A stretch of 64,000 nt of DNA from contig JBBSBH010000011.1 of NCBI GenBank assembly GCA_038251405.1, forward strand, positions 62,001 to 126,000, read 5' to 3'. Below are positions 28,601 through 36,791 of this stretch, piece by piece. The notes under the pieces are model-generated. The model had not been told where the DNA came from, ran no database searches, and saw only the letters and a list, made by a program, of their open reading frames with translations. The translations under genes were made by a program, and so were the position numbers. Origin of the DNA: JADJLQ01 sp038251405. Its GTDB lineage: Bacteria > Bacteroidota > Bacteroidia > Chitinophagales > Saprospiraceae. Each line of letters starts with the position of its first letter. Within the stretch, counting starts at the first letter, position 1.

Positions 28601-31600
28601 TTATACCGGTTACACTAAAAGATAAGAGCATTATATTGGTACCGATCACCGATCCTTCGCGCAGTCATGCTCCACAGGTGAAAACGATGAATGGCCTGGT
28701 AGACATATGGCCGAATAATCCATCCTGCAAACTGACGGTACACTATACGGATGAGAAAGTAATTATCTGTGGTGGTGGCTATAAAGTTCGGCGCGACTGG
28801 CTGATCACCGATTGGTGTACAGGAATAGAGAAACATTGTTATCAATGGATAGTGGTGGAAGATAAAACAGCGCCGATTGCCAGAGATACTACCTTACCCG
28901 TAGTGTATTCCGATCCACACGATTGTGGCAGGTATGTAGATATCGATACCCTGCCTGTGATGGATTGCAGCCGCGTAAAACAAAACTATTCGATACGATA
29001 TAGTGAAGAAGGCGGCAATAGAATCATAGAAGGAGTATTACCGGTAAAACATATCTGGTTACCAACAGGTGTTGATACGATCCGGGTATTTTTAGTGGAT
29101 GCCTGTTTCAATACAAGCAAAGCATTTATCAGGATACCTATAGTAGACAACACACCACCTACGCCTGTTTGCGATGAATTCACACAAGTGACAGTAGATC
29201 CGGAAGGATGCTGGTCCAAAGTAGCAGCTAAGGATCTGGACAATGGATCGAGAGATAATTGTTGCAGTGTATTGCATTTTGCAGCAGCAAAAATGGATAG
29301 TATCGAATACTGGAGAAACTATTGGAATACCAGATTAGAAGCAGCAGCGGGGAAAGAAAGTTTCTGGAAAGACAAAGCGATTTATGATATTCTCATCGAA
29401 GACTGGATCAATTGCTATGTATTTTCAGATACGGTGCATTTTGATGAATGTGGAAGTAATCAGGTAGTATTGCGGGTATACGAAGCTTGTGGCGTGCCGA
29501 GATATGATCCACATGTATTTCCTTGCAGCGAGCATGCGTGGTTCTGTTATAATACGTACAATTATATAGGGGACTTCAATTACAATTGGTTTGATGCCAA
29601 AGGAGAAAAGTCATGTAGTTATCGACCAGCTTTATCTACTATTGGTAAACTGGATACTTTGTACACTGCGTACTTAAGCAATGGCTATTTTGAACCAAAA
29701 TATGCAGGAGCTGCGCAATATGAATTTTGCAATGTACCCTTCTATTTCCCTCATTTAATTACGGCTTGTGATAATATTGGGAATATCAACAAAATCGCCC
29801 CTGGCGGTTACTGCTCACAGAGATTATACGCAGACTGCATGGTCAATGTCCTGGTGGATGACAAAAAATCCCCCGAAATCAGAGGCCTGGAAGACATCAC
29901 GATATATTGCGATGGAGCGCCAGGATGGGCCGATTATCCAAGATCCTGTGACAATGGCTACAAAGACGGCAAATGGCCGGGCTATATTGTGGATGGAGCA
30001 GGAAGTAAACTGGATGCGAATGGCTATATCTATGGGTATTACGGCGGCAGTGAATTCTTAGGCATCCATCCCAATAGTAATGATCACGATGATCCGCAAG
30101 CATGTGCGAGTGCTGCAGGCTGGGCACCGATCTATTGCAGAGCGTGGTTGCTGATAGATTCGTTCGACAAAGCCGGTCATGTAAATGCTGCCGATTATTT
30201 CTTTACCTATAAATTTAAAGACAAGAAATTAAATCAAGTAGATGGTAAAGACCAATTTACTATATTTGATAATTGTCATTTGGATACTACTTCATTGGTA
30301 GTGACTAACAGTGGAACAATCAATGGCTGTGGTGAAGGCTGGATTTCCCGCACCTGGAGCATAAAAGATAAATGCGGCAATACCACATCAGCTACCCAAA
30401 AGATATATGTAAAACACAGATCTGATTTCGAAGTAATTTTCCCTGAAGATAAGATCGTGACCTGTGATTTCCTCAATAGGACCGATACCAGCAGGATGGG
30501 AGCCGGGTCACCGATCATTACCGATGACGAATGCGAGCAAATAGGTGTGCGATACAATGATGAAATCTTCACCGTGGAGGATGGCGCATGCTACAAGATA
30601 GTGCGCACCTGGACATTGATCGATTGGTGCATATACCTGCCTACCGGACAGGCAGGCGATCCTAATCAACACAATCATAATCCCGATGTGATCGTTAACG
30701 ACTCCCTGCGTGCCAACAAAACAGACAGATCCTGTGTGTATAGGAATATCAAAGACAATAATGATGGCTATATGCAATATGTGCAGATCATTAAAGTGAT
30801 CGATGAAATTCCACCGGTAGTTACTTGTGAGGATTATACGATATGCATCGATAAAGATTGCAGTGTGTTGGTGAATATTCCATTGACAGGAACGGATAAT
30901 TGTGCCGACCAGGTAGTATTCCGAATAGATATTACCAGGCCCGATAAAACACATGATATCCGATCCAATGTAACAGCGATTGCTGGAACATTTACCGAAG
31001 GTATTTACAAAGTGCAAATCATAGGCAAAGACCGCTGCGGAAATGAAGACACTTGCAATATGAATCTGACCATAAAGGATTGTAAGAAACCCACACCATA
31101 CTGCCTCGATGCATTGGCTACAGTGATCATGCCGAGCAAGGGAACTGTAGAGATCTGGGCGAAGGATTTCAACCGGGCGAGCACCGATAATTGTACAGCA
31201 GAAGCAGATCTGAAATATTCATTCAACAGTGATGTTACTAAAGCTAGCCAGGTGATTACCTGCGCCGATATGACAGTAGATGGAAGGATCCAGCTCATTA
31301 CCTTGGATGTATATGTGACGGATAAAGCGGGCAACCAGGATCTTTGCCGCATCAGTATACAAGTGCAGGACAATGGCTCAGCCAGCCAGCCGCAAGGCGC
31401 ATGCAAAGATACTTCGGCAAGCTTAGGCAACCTCAGGGGACAATTGATGACCGAAGAGCTGGAAGGAGTAGAGAAAGCCATAGTAGAGATCAAAGACGGT
31501 TCAAATGCAATACCAGCATTCAAGAGCGGTATCGACGGAGGCTATCAATTTGGTGCGATTCCAATCAATGGTTCATACACCATCAAAGCGCTCAGAGATG

Positions 31601-32697
31601 ATGAGCCCATGAATGGAGTAAGCACATTAGATCTGGTCAATATCCAGAAGCATATCTTAGGAATAGAACGATTGAAGAGTCCATATAAGATGATAGCTGC
31701 CGATGTAAATAATGATAATGATATATCAGCGATCGACTTACTGGAGCTTAGAAAATTGATCCTGGGTATCTACGATAAATTACCAGATAATACCTCCTGG
31801 AAGTTTGTACCAAAATCCTATGTATTTAATGATATCAATAATCCGTGGTCCTATCCAACAGAAGAGTCATTGACCCATATGGAAAATAATATGGTGAAAG
31901 ATTTTGTAGGCATCAAGATAGGAGATGTAAATGCAAGTGCGATCCCCCATAGCCTGATGGGTACCGAAATCAGGAGTTCAGAGAAAGGACTGATCTTCGA
32001 AGTGGAAGACAGAACCTTCAAAGCAGGGGAGCAGGTAAGTGTAGAATTCAGATCACCGAATTTTGCAGGAATCAGTGGCTTCCAGGGAACGATCAATTTT
32101 ACAGATGACAATTTACGATTTGACCATTTAGGCGCTGTGCCGTCCATTGAAAAATCGTCCAGTCTAAATAGTAAACTGAATATTACGGATAAGAATATCG
32201 GCAAGCGATGGGCAAATGAAGGGCAGATCACCATGAGCTGGAACAGTGATAAATCACTTGATGTAGATTCCAGATCCGTATTATTCACCATGACATTTAC
32301 AGCTACAAGGCCTGGAAGACTGAGTGAAGTGCTGCGTATAGGTTCACAACATACCATAGCCGAATCGTACGAAGGAAAAGGCGAGCTGGGTACTCTTTCG
32401 ATCCGCTTTGTGAAGAACGGAAAAGAAATAGCCGGAACGAATACCTTGTACCAAAACTATCCAAACCCATTCGATCAAAGAACAGTGATAGGTATCAACC
32501 TTGCCCAAGCCACTTCTGGTCAACTGAAGATCACCGATGTTACTGGCCGCGCAATCACATCCATCGATAGGGACTGGAATAAAGGCTACAATGAGGTATG
32601 GCTGGATAGGAGAGAGATCGGCGCTACAGGAGTATTGTATTACAGTTTTGAGAGCAGCGGATTCAATGCAGTAAAGAAGATGGTTATAATTGATTAG
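25633..32697 (+). CDS. Giant T9SS-exported surface protein with HYR-like repeats, dockerin-like and cohesin-like domains
   Basis: A 2354-residue secreted protein. A signal peptide (about 1-27) is followed by a beta-rich N-domain (50-340). A long series of HYR-like/Ig-like modules follows, each opened by a 'D-x-x-P-P-x-(I/V)-T-C' pattern at about 348, 427, 885, 1076, 1173, 1410, 1725 and 1815. These modules have paired cysteines and recurrent RTWTxxDxxGN or RDWLITDWC motifs. Residues about 1900-1990 look like an SdrD/carboxypeptidase-regulatory fold. A dockerin-like pair with calcium-loop residues (DVNNDNDISAIDLLEL, about 2021) follows, then a cohesin-like beta domain (about 2118-2260), and a T9SS type A sorting domain (YQNYPNPF..., 2272-2354) that directs it to the cell surface. 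It is probably adhesive; ligands are unknown. The 3' two thirds look more GC-rich than the 5' third. Confidence 0.85.
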   Translation: MIKALNSIFSIAFSFFFLGVVMFMALTDHFESKKTKTHISILAQRNAVPISEPNQYFKESPAATNLAQITVTNSTFPVVGDTLKVACDYNPPGAINAIFTPPGGNQVWNLSNLQVESSQNIVFQPPSAGTAAASVPGADLLTFGSPHPEEYFNVTSNVMESMGYFDKVLGFSGGTELVANTLFNYTPPIAERHAPLQFFDIYSSTSNSLEAFAPLDLDSSFQTSMLGLVPTLDSMRFRETHQRLDVVDAWGSMTIPGGTYDVLRVKRTEYRSRAIDVKVVPLGWIDISTIGGQQLFSLGTDTLTSFLFVNDQVKEYIAVADLNTSQNTVLKVTFRNSAPLSIPTCNPDSIPPIITCKNQVTPVQCSNQVNFIEAMAFDLCDSSVLITAKNDTIEGTCVGKFSVLRTWTATDGSGNASSCFRMVVVSDTIPPEITCRQIDTVECAKEIPTCSPDGLTSSMDNCDNQLTISCKDSPLALGCNVSFVRTYSAYDDCDNVGTCSITITVANNMPSSITCPENDTIRSCDEAEIAEAFDLWLNSAMASGCGNNVVTNDNVGPPPIAGGTVTVTFKNSTACDTVTCEASFTVAPLESAIELLTNDTICEGAGDTVKIKLSTTNGKAPFDFFFNDIITGSTDCSPVASGGTYIVMDTSMLTLCIANLRAGTYTLTLDSVADMNGCYDATNRSVTITILPKPVSKDGAKLIESCVQAGYNLADSIECNVPSTFIWYAVQAVGSNIPYNNPDVSGETVDPPGTDSIISDVLSNYSNIDQTIVYYVLPTSMDGCRGDSFYVSVTVQPAIINLVANDQVNITMDENCMKVISASDVIKNGGSCAELLTDITLSYPLGTNTYSPANKLDRSHLGYCMIFSVTDKITGNKTWGKLCVEDKAPPMINCRDTTITCFDLANFPKDGDEVPDNCGNPVKVKVAEESFEDYGCNGDPLLLGVVTRRLIATDQWGNSIDCTRKLYIAKTSLDSVLCPRDTSVDCSIAIIPVTLKDKSIILVPITDPSRSHAPQVKTMNGLVDIWPNNPSCKLTVHYTDEKVIICGGGYKVRRDWLITDWCTGIEKHCYQWIVVEDKTAPIARDTTLPVVYSDPHDCGRYVDIDTLPVMDCSRVKQNYSIRYSEEGGNRIIEGVLPVKHIWLPTGVDTIRVFLVDACFNTSKAFIRIPIVDNTPPTPVCDEFTQVTVDPEGCWSKVAAKDLDNGSRDNCCSVLHFAAAKMDSIEYWRNYWNTRLEAAAGKESFWKDKAIYDILIEDWINCYVFSDTVHFDECGSNQVVLRVYEACGVPRYDPHVFPCSEHAWFCYNTYNYIGDFNYNWFDAKGEKSCSYRPALSTIGKLDTLYTAYLSNGYFEPKYAGAAQYEFCNVPFYFPHLITACDNIGNINKIAPGGYCSQRLYADCMVNVLVDDKKSPEIRGLEDITIYCDGAPGWADYPRSCDNGYKDGKWPGYIVDGAGSKLDANGYIYGYYGGSEFLGIHPNSNDHDDPQACASAAGWAPIYCRAWLLIDSFDKAGHVNAADYFFTYKFKDKKLNQVDGKDQFTIFDNCHLDTTSLVVTNSGTINGCGEGWISRTWSIKDKCGNTTSATQKIYVKHRSDFEVIFPEDKIVTCDFLNRTDTSRMGAGSPIITDDECEQIGVRYNDEIFTVEDGACYKIVRTWTLIDWCIYLPTGQAGDPNQHNHNPDVIVNDSLRANKTDRSCVYRNIKDNNDGYMQYVQIIKVIDEIPPVVTCEDYTICIDKDCSVLVNIPLTGTDNCADQVVFRIDITRPDKTHDIRSNVTAIAGTFTEGIYKVQIIGKDRCGNEDTCNMNLTIKDCKKPTPYCLDALATVIMPSKGTVEIWAKDFNRASTDNCTAEADLKYSFNSDVTKASQVITCADMTVDGRIQLITLDVYVTDKAGNQDLCRISIQVQDNGSASQPQGACKDTSASLGNLRGQLMTEELEGVEKAIVEIKDGSNAIPAFKSGIDGGYQFGAIPINGSYTIKALRDDEPMNGVSTLDLVNIQKHILGIERLKSPYKMIAADVNNDNDISAIDLLELRKLILGIYDKLPDNTSWKFVPKSYVFNDINNPWSYPTEESLTHMENNMVKDFVGIKIGDVNASAIPHSLMGTEIRSSEKGLIFEVEDRTFKAGEQVSVEFRSPNFAGISGFQGTINFTDDNLRFDHLGAVPSIEKSSSLNSKLNITDKNIGKRWANEGQITMSWNSDKSLDVDSRSVLFTMTFTATRPGRLSEVLRIGSQHTIAESYEGKGELGTLSIRFVKNGKEIAGTNTLYQNYPNPFDQRTVIGINLAQATSGQLKITDVTGRAITSIDRDWNKGYNEVWLDRREIGATGVLYYSFESSGFNAVKKMVIID
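30636..30656. repeat. Palindromic repeat inserted in frame in the giant gene
   Basis: Seven-base arms CCTGCCT and AGGCAGG enclose the loop ACCGGAC. It is 21 bases long, so it adds seven codons and keeps the frame, encoding LPTGQAG at residues 1669-1675 between IDWCIY and DPNQ. A version with a duplicated loop lies in the MITE at 13424-13457. The peptide interrupts the motif IDWCxYxPN that is otherwise continuous in such modules. Confidence 0.75.
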
Positions 32698-32821
32698 AGC
32701 ATTCACCTAAATAGAATGAAGAACTTTTAATCGTCTTAAACTCGCGAGAGAAGAACACGATTAAAAGAATAGCAAAACAAAAATGGATATATTTGGTATA
32801 GTAACCAAAAATGGTTGGTAA

Positions 32822-33219
32822 AACCTTGCAATTTGCTGAAAGACAGGAAGTAATGACATGTTTGATGAAATACGTTTTTGATAAAAACGAATAACGATCG
32901 AATGGCATTCATTCAAATATTTAAACAATGGTATAAAACCAACTCTTCATTTATAAATGAAAAGATAATGAACGAGCAAAGCACCAGGTAGTGGTACAGA
33001 CATAAAAACCTGAGGAGAGCTGCCACCGCTATCAATACAGCTATTCCCCATTTATTTAATTACTTAGAAAATACATCTATACCCAAATCAACCAATGGTT
33101 TGGAGTCCTACTTTGGTCATCTAAAAGATAGCTTAAGTATTCATAGAGGATTATCATATCAAAATAGAAAGAGTTTTATATTATGGTATTTACATTTTAA
33201 AAACCAAACTAGGCGATAG
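32822..33219 (+). pseudogene. Broken transposase gene, C-terminal part
   Basis: From about 32881 to 33219 one frame reads FIQIFKQWY, then STR-stop-WYRHKNLRRAATAIN (TAG at 32989-32991), and then TNGLESYFGHLKDSLSIHRGLS, RKSFILWYLHFKN and a stop. This is a recognisable C-terminus of the MULE/IS256-like transposases whose intact members have W(W/Y)YTHKxLRRA followed by TTNxLE..F..LK..L..HxGL. A further stretch (FAERQEVMTCLMKYVFDKNE) precedes it in another frame, indicating a frameshift near 32890. The N-terminal half and terminal repeats are gone. The exact IS family is inference. Confidence 0.8.
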
Positions 33220-33282
33220 GTTTTTCTTAGACATAAAGTCATCCAGTATAAATAAATAAAAAAGCAGCTCATTAAGAACTGC

Positions 33283-33420
33283 CTATTTAACTGTATTGAC
33301 ATCAACTATATTTCTGATAGGTTGCTCCTCAGCATAGCCTACTTCCTCTTCTAGTTGATTCCATAAAATTACGATTTGAGTTCTAGTAAAATCGCCAAAC
33401 ATTTTTGATGACATTACCAT
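33283..33420 (-). CDS. Small open frame of 45 residues, doubtful
   Basis: It starts with MVMSSKMFGDFTRTQIVILWNQ and ends in a TAG at 33283. The composition is protein-like and amphipathic but I recognise no family, and it has no clear promoter. It lies between a broken transposase and uppP, so it could equally be a fragment of another lost gene. Nothing else was found in the 33220-33509 gap. Confidence 0.25.
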   Translation of the reverse strand: MVMSSKMFGDFTRTQIVILWNQLEEEVGYAEEQPIRNIVDVNTVK

Positions 33421-33509
33421 ATATTTCCATTACTTTTAAATGACAATGAAGATTTTAATTTTCTTTTCCAAGCAACAAATTTATAGGACTATCAAATCAT
33501 AATTGTTAT

Positions 33510-34325
33510 TCAATTCCAATACTTCAAAAAAACAATTATCACTATCCCTATCACGACCCTATAGTATCCAAAAACTTTAAATCCATGTTTCTGTAAATAG
33601 CGGATTAGAAACTTAATAGCCACAAGGGCAACTACAAAGGCGACCACATTGCCTACAATAAAAGCCGTAAGATTTTGAGTAGATGAAAGTATGAGCTCAT
33701 ATCCTTTAGCCTCGACTCCGTTTTGGTGATAATGCTTTAAAAATAGGGAATACAGGGTAGCTGCCGCCATGGTGGGTACGGCCAGGAAAAAGGAGAATTC
33801 TGCAGCCAGTTCCCGGGTAAGTTTTTGTTGCATACCGCCTATAATGCTGGCAGCACTTCTACTCACTCCGGGTATCATCGCTATGGTTTGCCAAAATCCT
33901 ATCGACAATGCATTTTTATTAGAGATCTCGGGTTCGGTACTGATGGTTTGGGTCTTGAAGAAGCCATCGATAAAAACCAGGACTATACCTCCCAGTATCA
34001 AGGTAATGGCCACTGTTAAAGGACTTTCTAATAATTCATCTATTTTGTCGGAAAATGCATAACCAAGTACCAATGCTGGAATTACCCCTATGATCAGTTT
34101 GAGATAAAACTTCCAGTCTTTAAAGGCAAAGAATTTATTTCTATACAAAACTATCACAGCTAAAATAGCTCCAAACTGAATGGCTACTTCCATCAATTTG
34201 GTAAAATCATCTTTTTCGATGCCCATGATACTACTGGTAATAATCATATGCCCTGTGGAGGAAATAGGCAAAAACTCAGTGATACCTTCTACGATGGCAA
34301 TGATGATCGCTTTTATTAAATCCAT
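33510..34325 (-). CDS. uppP: Undecaprenyl-diphosphate phosphatase
   Basis: An inner-membrane enzyme, 271 residues, that dephosphorylates undecaprenyl diphosphate so the carrier can be reused for peptidoglycan and glycan export. The BacA/UppP signature is clear: EGITEFLPISSTGHMII near the N-terminus with its catalytic Glu/Ser/Thr/His, and PGVSRSAASIIGG in the middle. Eight hydrophobic segments are present. The frame runs 50 codons further upstream, but that part is encoded by a tandem repeat array and is not family sequence; MDLIKAIIIAIVEG at 34325 is the normal start. TACCTTTA (34332-34339, minus) lies 6 bases before it. Confidence 0.95.
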   Translation of the reverse strand: MDLIKAIIIAIVEGITEFLPISSTGHMIITSSIMGIEKDDFTKLMEVAIQFGAILAVIVLYRNKFFAFKDWKFYLKLIIGVIPALVLGYAFSDKIDELLESPLTVAITLILGGIVLVFIDGFFKTQTISTEPEISNKNALSIGFWQTIAMIPGVSRSAASIIGGMQQKLTRELAAEFSFFLAVPTMAAATLYSLFLKHYHQNGVEAKGYELILSSTQNLTAFIVGNVVAFVVALVAIKFLIRYLQKHGFKVFGYYRVVIGIVIIVFLKYWN

Positions 34326-34382
34326 AGTGCGTAAAGGTATGAAATGAAGATAGAAAATATAGATAATTAAAGATGGACTAAA

Positions 34383-35365
34383 TCTCCACAAATTATTGCG
34401 GATTAACACCAATTTAGAATTCGTGATAATCGAATAATTGGCGGAAAATAAAAGACCAGAGAAAAGGGTATCCACAAATTATAGGGGATTAACACCAATT
34501 TAGAATTCGTGATAATCGAATAATTCGCGGATAATAAAAGACCAGAGAAAAGGGTAATCGCTGATTAACACCAATTTTAGAATTCGTGATAATCGAATAA
34601 TTCGCGGATAATAAAAGACCAGAGAAAAGGGGTATCCACAAATTATAGGGGATTAACACCAATTTAGAATTTGTGATAATCGAATAATTGGCGGATAAAT
34701 AAAGGACCAGAGAAAAGGGTATCCACAAATTATCGCGGATTAACACCAATTTGAATTTGTGATAATCGAATAATCCGTGGAAAATAAAAGACCAGAGAAA
34801 AGGGTATCCACAAACTATCGCGGCTTAACACCAATTTGAATTTGTGATAATTGAATAATTGGCGGAAAATAAAAGACCATAGAAAAGGGTATCCACAAAT
34901 TATCGCGGATTAATACCAGTTTAGGATTCGTGATAATCGAATAATTCGTGGAAAATAAAAGACCAGAGAAAAGGGTAATCGCTGATTAACACCAATTTTA
35001 GAATTCGTGATAATCGAATAATTCGCGGAAAATAAAAGACCAGAGAAAAGGGGTATCCACAAATTATAGGGGATTAACACCAATTTATTCGTGATAATCG
35101 AATAATTGGCGGATAATAAAAGACCAGAGAAAAGGGTATCCACAAATTATCGCTGCTTAACACCAATTTAGAATTTGTGATAATCGAATAATTCGTGGAT
35201 AATAAAAGACCAGAGAAAAGGGTATCCACAAATTATCGCTGCTTAACACCAATTTGAATTTGTGATAATCGAATAATTCGTGGAAAATAAAAGACCAGAG
35301 AATTGGGTAATCGCGGCTTAACACCAATTTGAATTCGTGATAATCGAATAATTGGCGGATAATAA
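34383..35365. repeat. Tandem array of 12 units of 75-88 bp upstream of uppP
   Basis: The marker word TTAACACCAATTT (one copy varies) recurs at 34405, 34491, 34567, 34655, 34742, 34827, 34912, 34988, 35076, 35159, 35245 and 35320 (positions of its AACACC), giving spacings of 83-88 bp with three short units of 75-76 bp. Each unit holds an imperfect hairpin (GAATTCG ... CGAATAATTC) and the word AAAAGACCAGAGAA. The short units lack the same block (TATCCACAAATTA), so they share a deletion. The array lies 60 bases upstream of the uppP start, between it and the SusCD terminator. Open frames inside it are by-products of the repeat. Confidence 0.9.
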
Positions 35366-35369
35366 TAAA

Positions 35370-35399
35370 AAAGGCTTCCTGAAAAATCAAGAAGCCTTT
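35370..35399 (-). terminator. Rho-independent terminator of the SusCD operon
   Basis: A perfect 9-bp stem, AAAGGCTTC/GAAGCCTTT, with a 12-base loop. Read on the minus strand it is followed by a T-rich tract (TTTTTTATTATT). It lies 21 bases after the susD stop. Confidence 0.85.
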
Positions 35400-35420
35400 C
35401 TATAAGTAATCAGTTATTTC

Positions 35421-36767
35421 TCAATATCCCGGATTTTGCACCAGGCTTTTATTGGTATCGATTTCTCTTTGTGGTATCGGGCTCACTAAAGCAGGAGCAC
35501 TAAATGGTAATGTTCCAACATCCAGTTTATTTCGCTTAACATCTAACATTAAATTCCCTTCGAAGGCCAACTCAAGTTTCCGCTCCAAAATGATTTTGCT
35601 CAAGGTAAGATTTGCTTGAGTTATACTTCCAGCAGCAGCTCTTGACCTGATTAAATTGATATCAGCCAATGGTGTAGCACCTACTGAAGAACTTAATCTA
35701 AAATTTGCCTCAGCTCTGTTAAGATACATTTCTGCTAACCTCACAATAGTAAGATCTCCAAATTGGTTGTTAAACTTTTTAGTATACAACCTATTAGATG
35801 CTATTTGAGTAAACTTACCTCTTACATCAGATGCAGAATATAATGCGATATGCTTTGGTTGAATCACTAAATCACCTCTTCCTGAAAAAGCGGCAGGAGC
35901 AAAATAAGTATTCAGGTTATTAACGCCATCCTGATCAGTGACAGAGATTTTAAATATGGTCTCCGCATCGTAGCCACCTGAATTATCATCAAATAAATCA
36001 GCATAGTCTGATGACAAGTCAAAATCACCAGATCCGATTACTTCATTAGCTTTCTTCAATGCTTCTGCATAGTTGCCTTGAGTCATATATACTCTTGACA
36101 ATAAGGCTTTTGCAGCTACCCTGGAGGCAAAACTTGCACCACCAAATTTAGCAGGTAGAAATTGTTCTGCTTTAGTAAGGTCTTCCAGTATCTGGGTATA
36201 AACAGCAGCTACAGAAGCTCTTGGTTTATCGTCTGCTTCTGTTACTGCCAATGTAGGTGAAGTCACTAAAGGTACTCCCGGATTTGCCGCGTTATCACCG
36301 TCACCCCAGGTCTTTGCAAATAAATTTACCAGATTAAAATAGGTCAATCCTCTAATAAACCTGGCCTCGCCTTCCACTGGTCCTTTGTCAGCATTATCCA
36401 ATTTGTCTAAGGCAGATAGTACATTATTTGCCCGGTTGATAGCTACGTAAGAGTCTCTCCAGGTATCTAAGGTCTGGCTATTAGTGGTGGTTATCACTTT
36501 TCTCCAATATTCATCCAGAGTGGTGAAAGTGCCTCTAAACACAATCTCTTTATCGTCTGCAATTACTTCATAGGCGATTTGCACACCTCCCCCCAATACA
36601 TCTCCATCAGAAAGCCCGTCATAGGCTCCGATTAAAGTGACTTTTACATCCTGAGCAGTGGCTAATGCACTGGTCTGATCAATACTCTGGGTAGGCTGCA
36701 CATTTAGTTCCTTATCACAAGAAGCTGCAAAGACGGTGATTATTAATATATATAAATACTTTTTCAT
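35421..36767 (-). CDS. SusD/RagB family outer-membrane nutrient-binding lipoprotein
   Basis: A 448-residue surface lipoprotein that captures a glycan or peptide and lids the SusC channel. The signal ends in the lipobox FAASC. The N-terminal SusD-like domain shows TLIGAYDGLSD, then RDSYVAINRANNVL and GEARFIRGLTYFNLVNLFAKTWG, the TPR-like hallmark. The C-terminal RagB/SusD part contains RLAEMYLNRAEANFR and a terminal 'FPIPQREI'-type motif (SPIPQREIDTN). It is somewhat shorter than the common 480-550 residues. It is 24 bases downstream of susC in the same operon. No adjacent glycoside hydrolase or sensor is present, so the ligand cannot be deduced. Confidence 0.95.
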   Translation of the reverse strand: MKKYLYILIITVFAASCDKELNVQPTQSIDQTSALATAQDVKVTLIGAYDGLSDGDVLGGGVQIAYEVIADDKEIVFRGTFTTLDEYWRKVITTTNSQTLDTWRDSYVAINRANNVLSALDKLDNADKGPVEGEARFIRGLTYFNLVNLFAKTWGDGDNAANPGVPLVTSPTLAVTEADDKPRASVAAVYTQILEDLTKAEQFLPAKFGGASFASRVAAKALLSRVYMTQGNYAEALKKANEVIGSGDFDLSSDYADLFDDNSGGYDAETIFKISVTDQDGVNNLNTYFAPAAFSGRGDLVIQPKHIALYSASDVRGKFTQIASNRLYTKKFNNQFGDLTIVRLAEMYLNRAEANFRLSSSVGATPLADINLIRSRAAAGSITQANLTLSKIILERKLELAFEGNLMLDVKRNKLDVGTLPFSAPALVSPIPQREIDTNKSLVQNPGY

Positions 36768-36791
36768 GTTAAATCTGTTTTAAAGGGTGAA

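Noticed and set aside
26290..32706. Long antisense open frames (up to about 170 codons) opposite the giant gene
   Set aside because: They lie inside a strongly supported coding frame, have no family features, and reflect the codon bias of the sense strand.
34326..34475. Extended N-terminus of UppP
   Set aside because: The added 50 residues are partly encoded by the repeat array and precede the normal family start.
34383..35365. CRISPR array
   Set aside because: The units are 75-88 bp and nearly the same along their whole length, with no unique spacers, and no cas genes are nearby.
34489..35390. Three minus-strand open frames of 77-86 codons within the tandem array
   Set aside because: They share the same repeated peptide (WIPFSLVFYYPRIIRLS), come from repeat DNA with no start signal, and look like no protein family.
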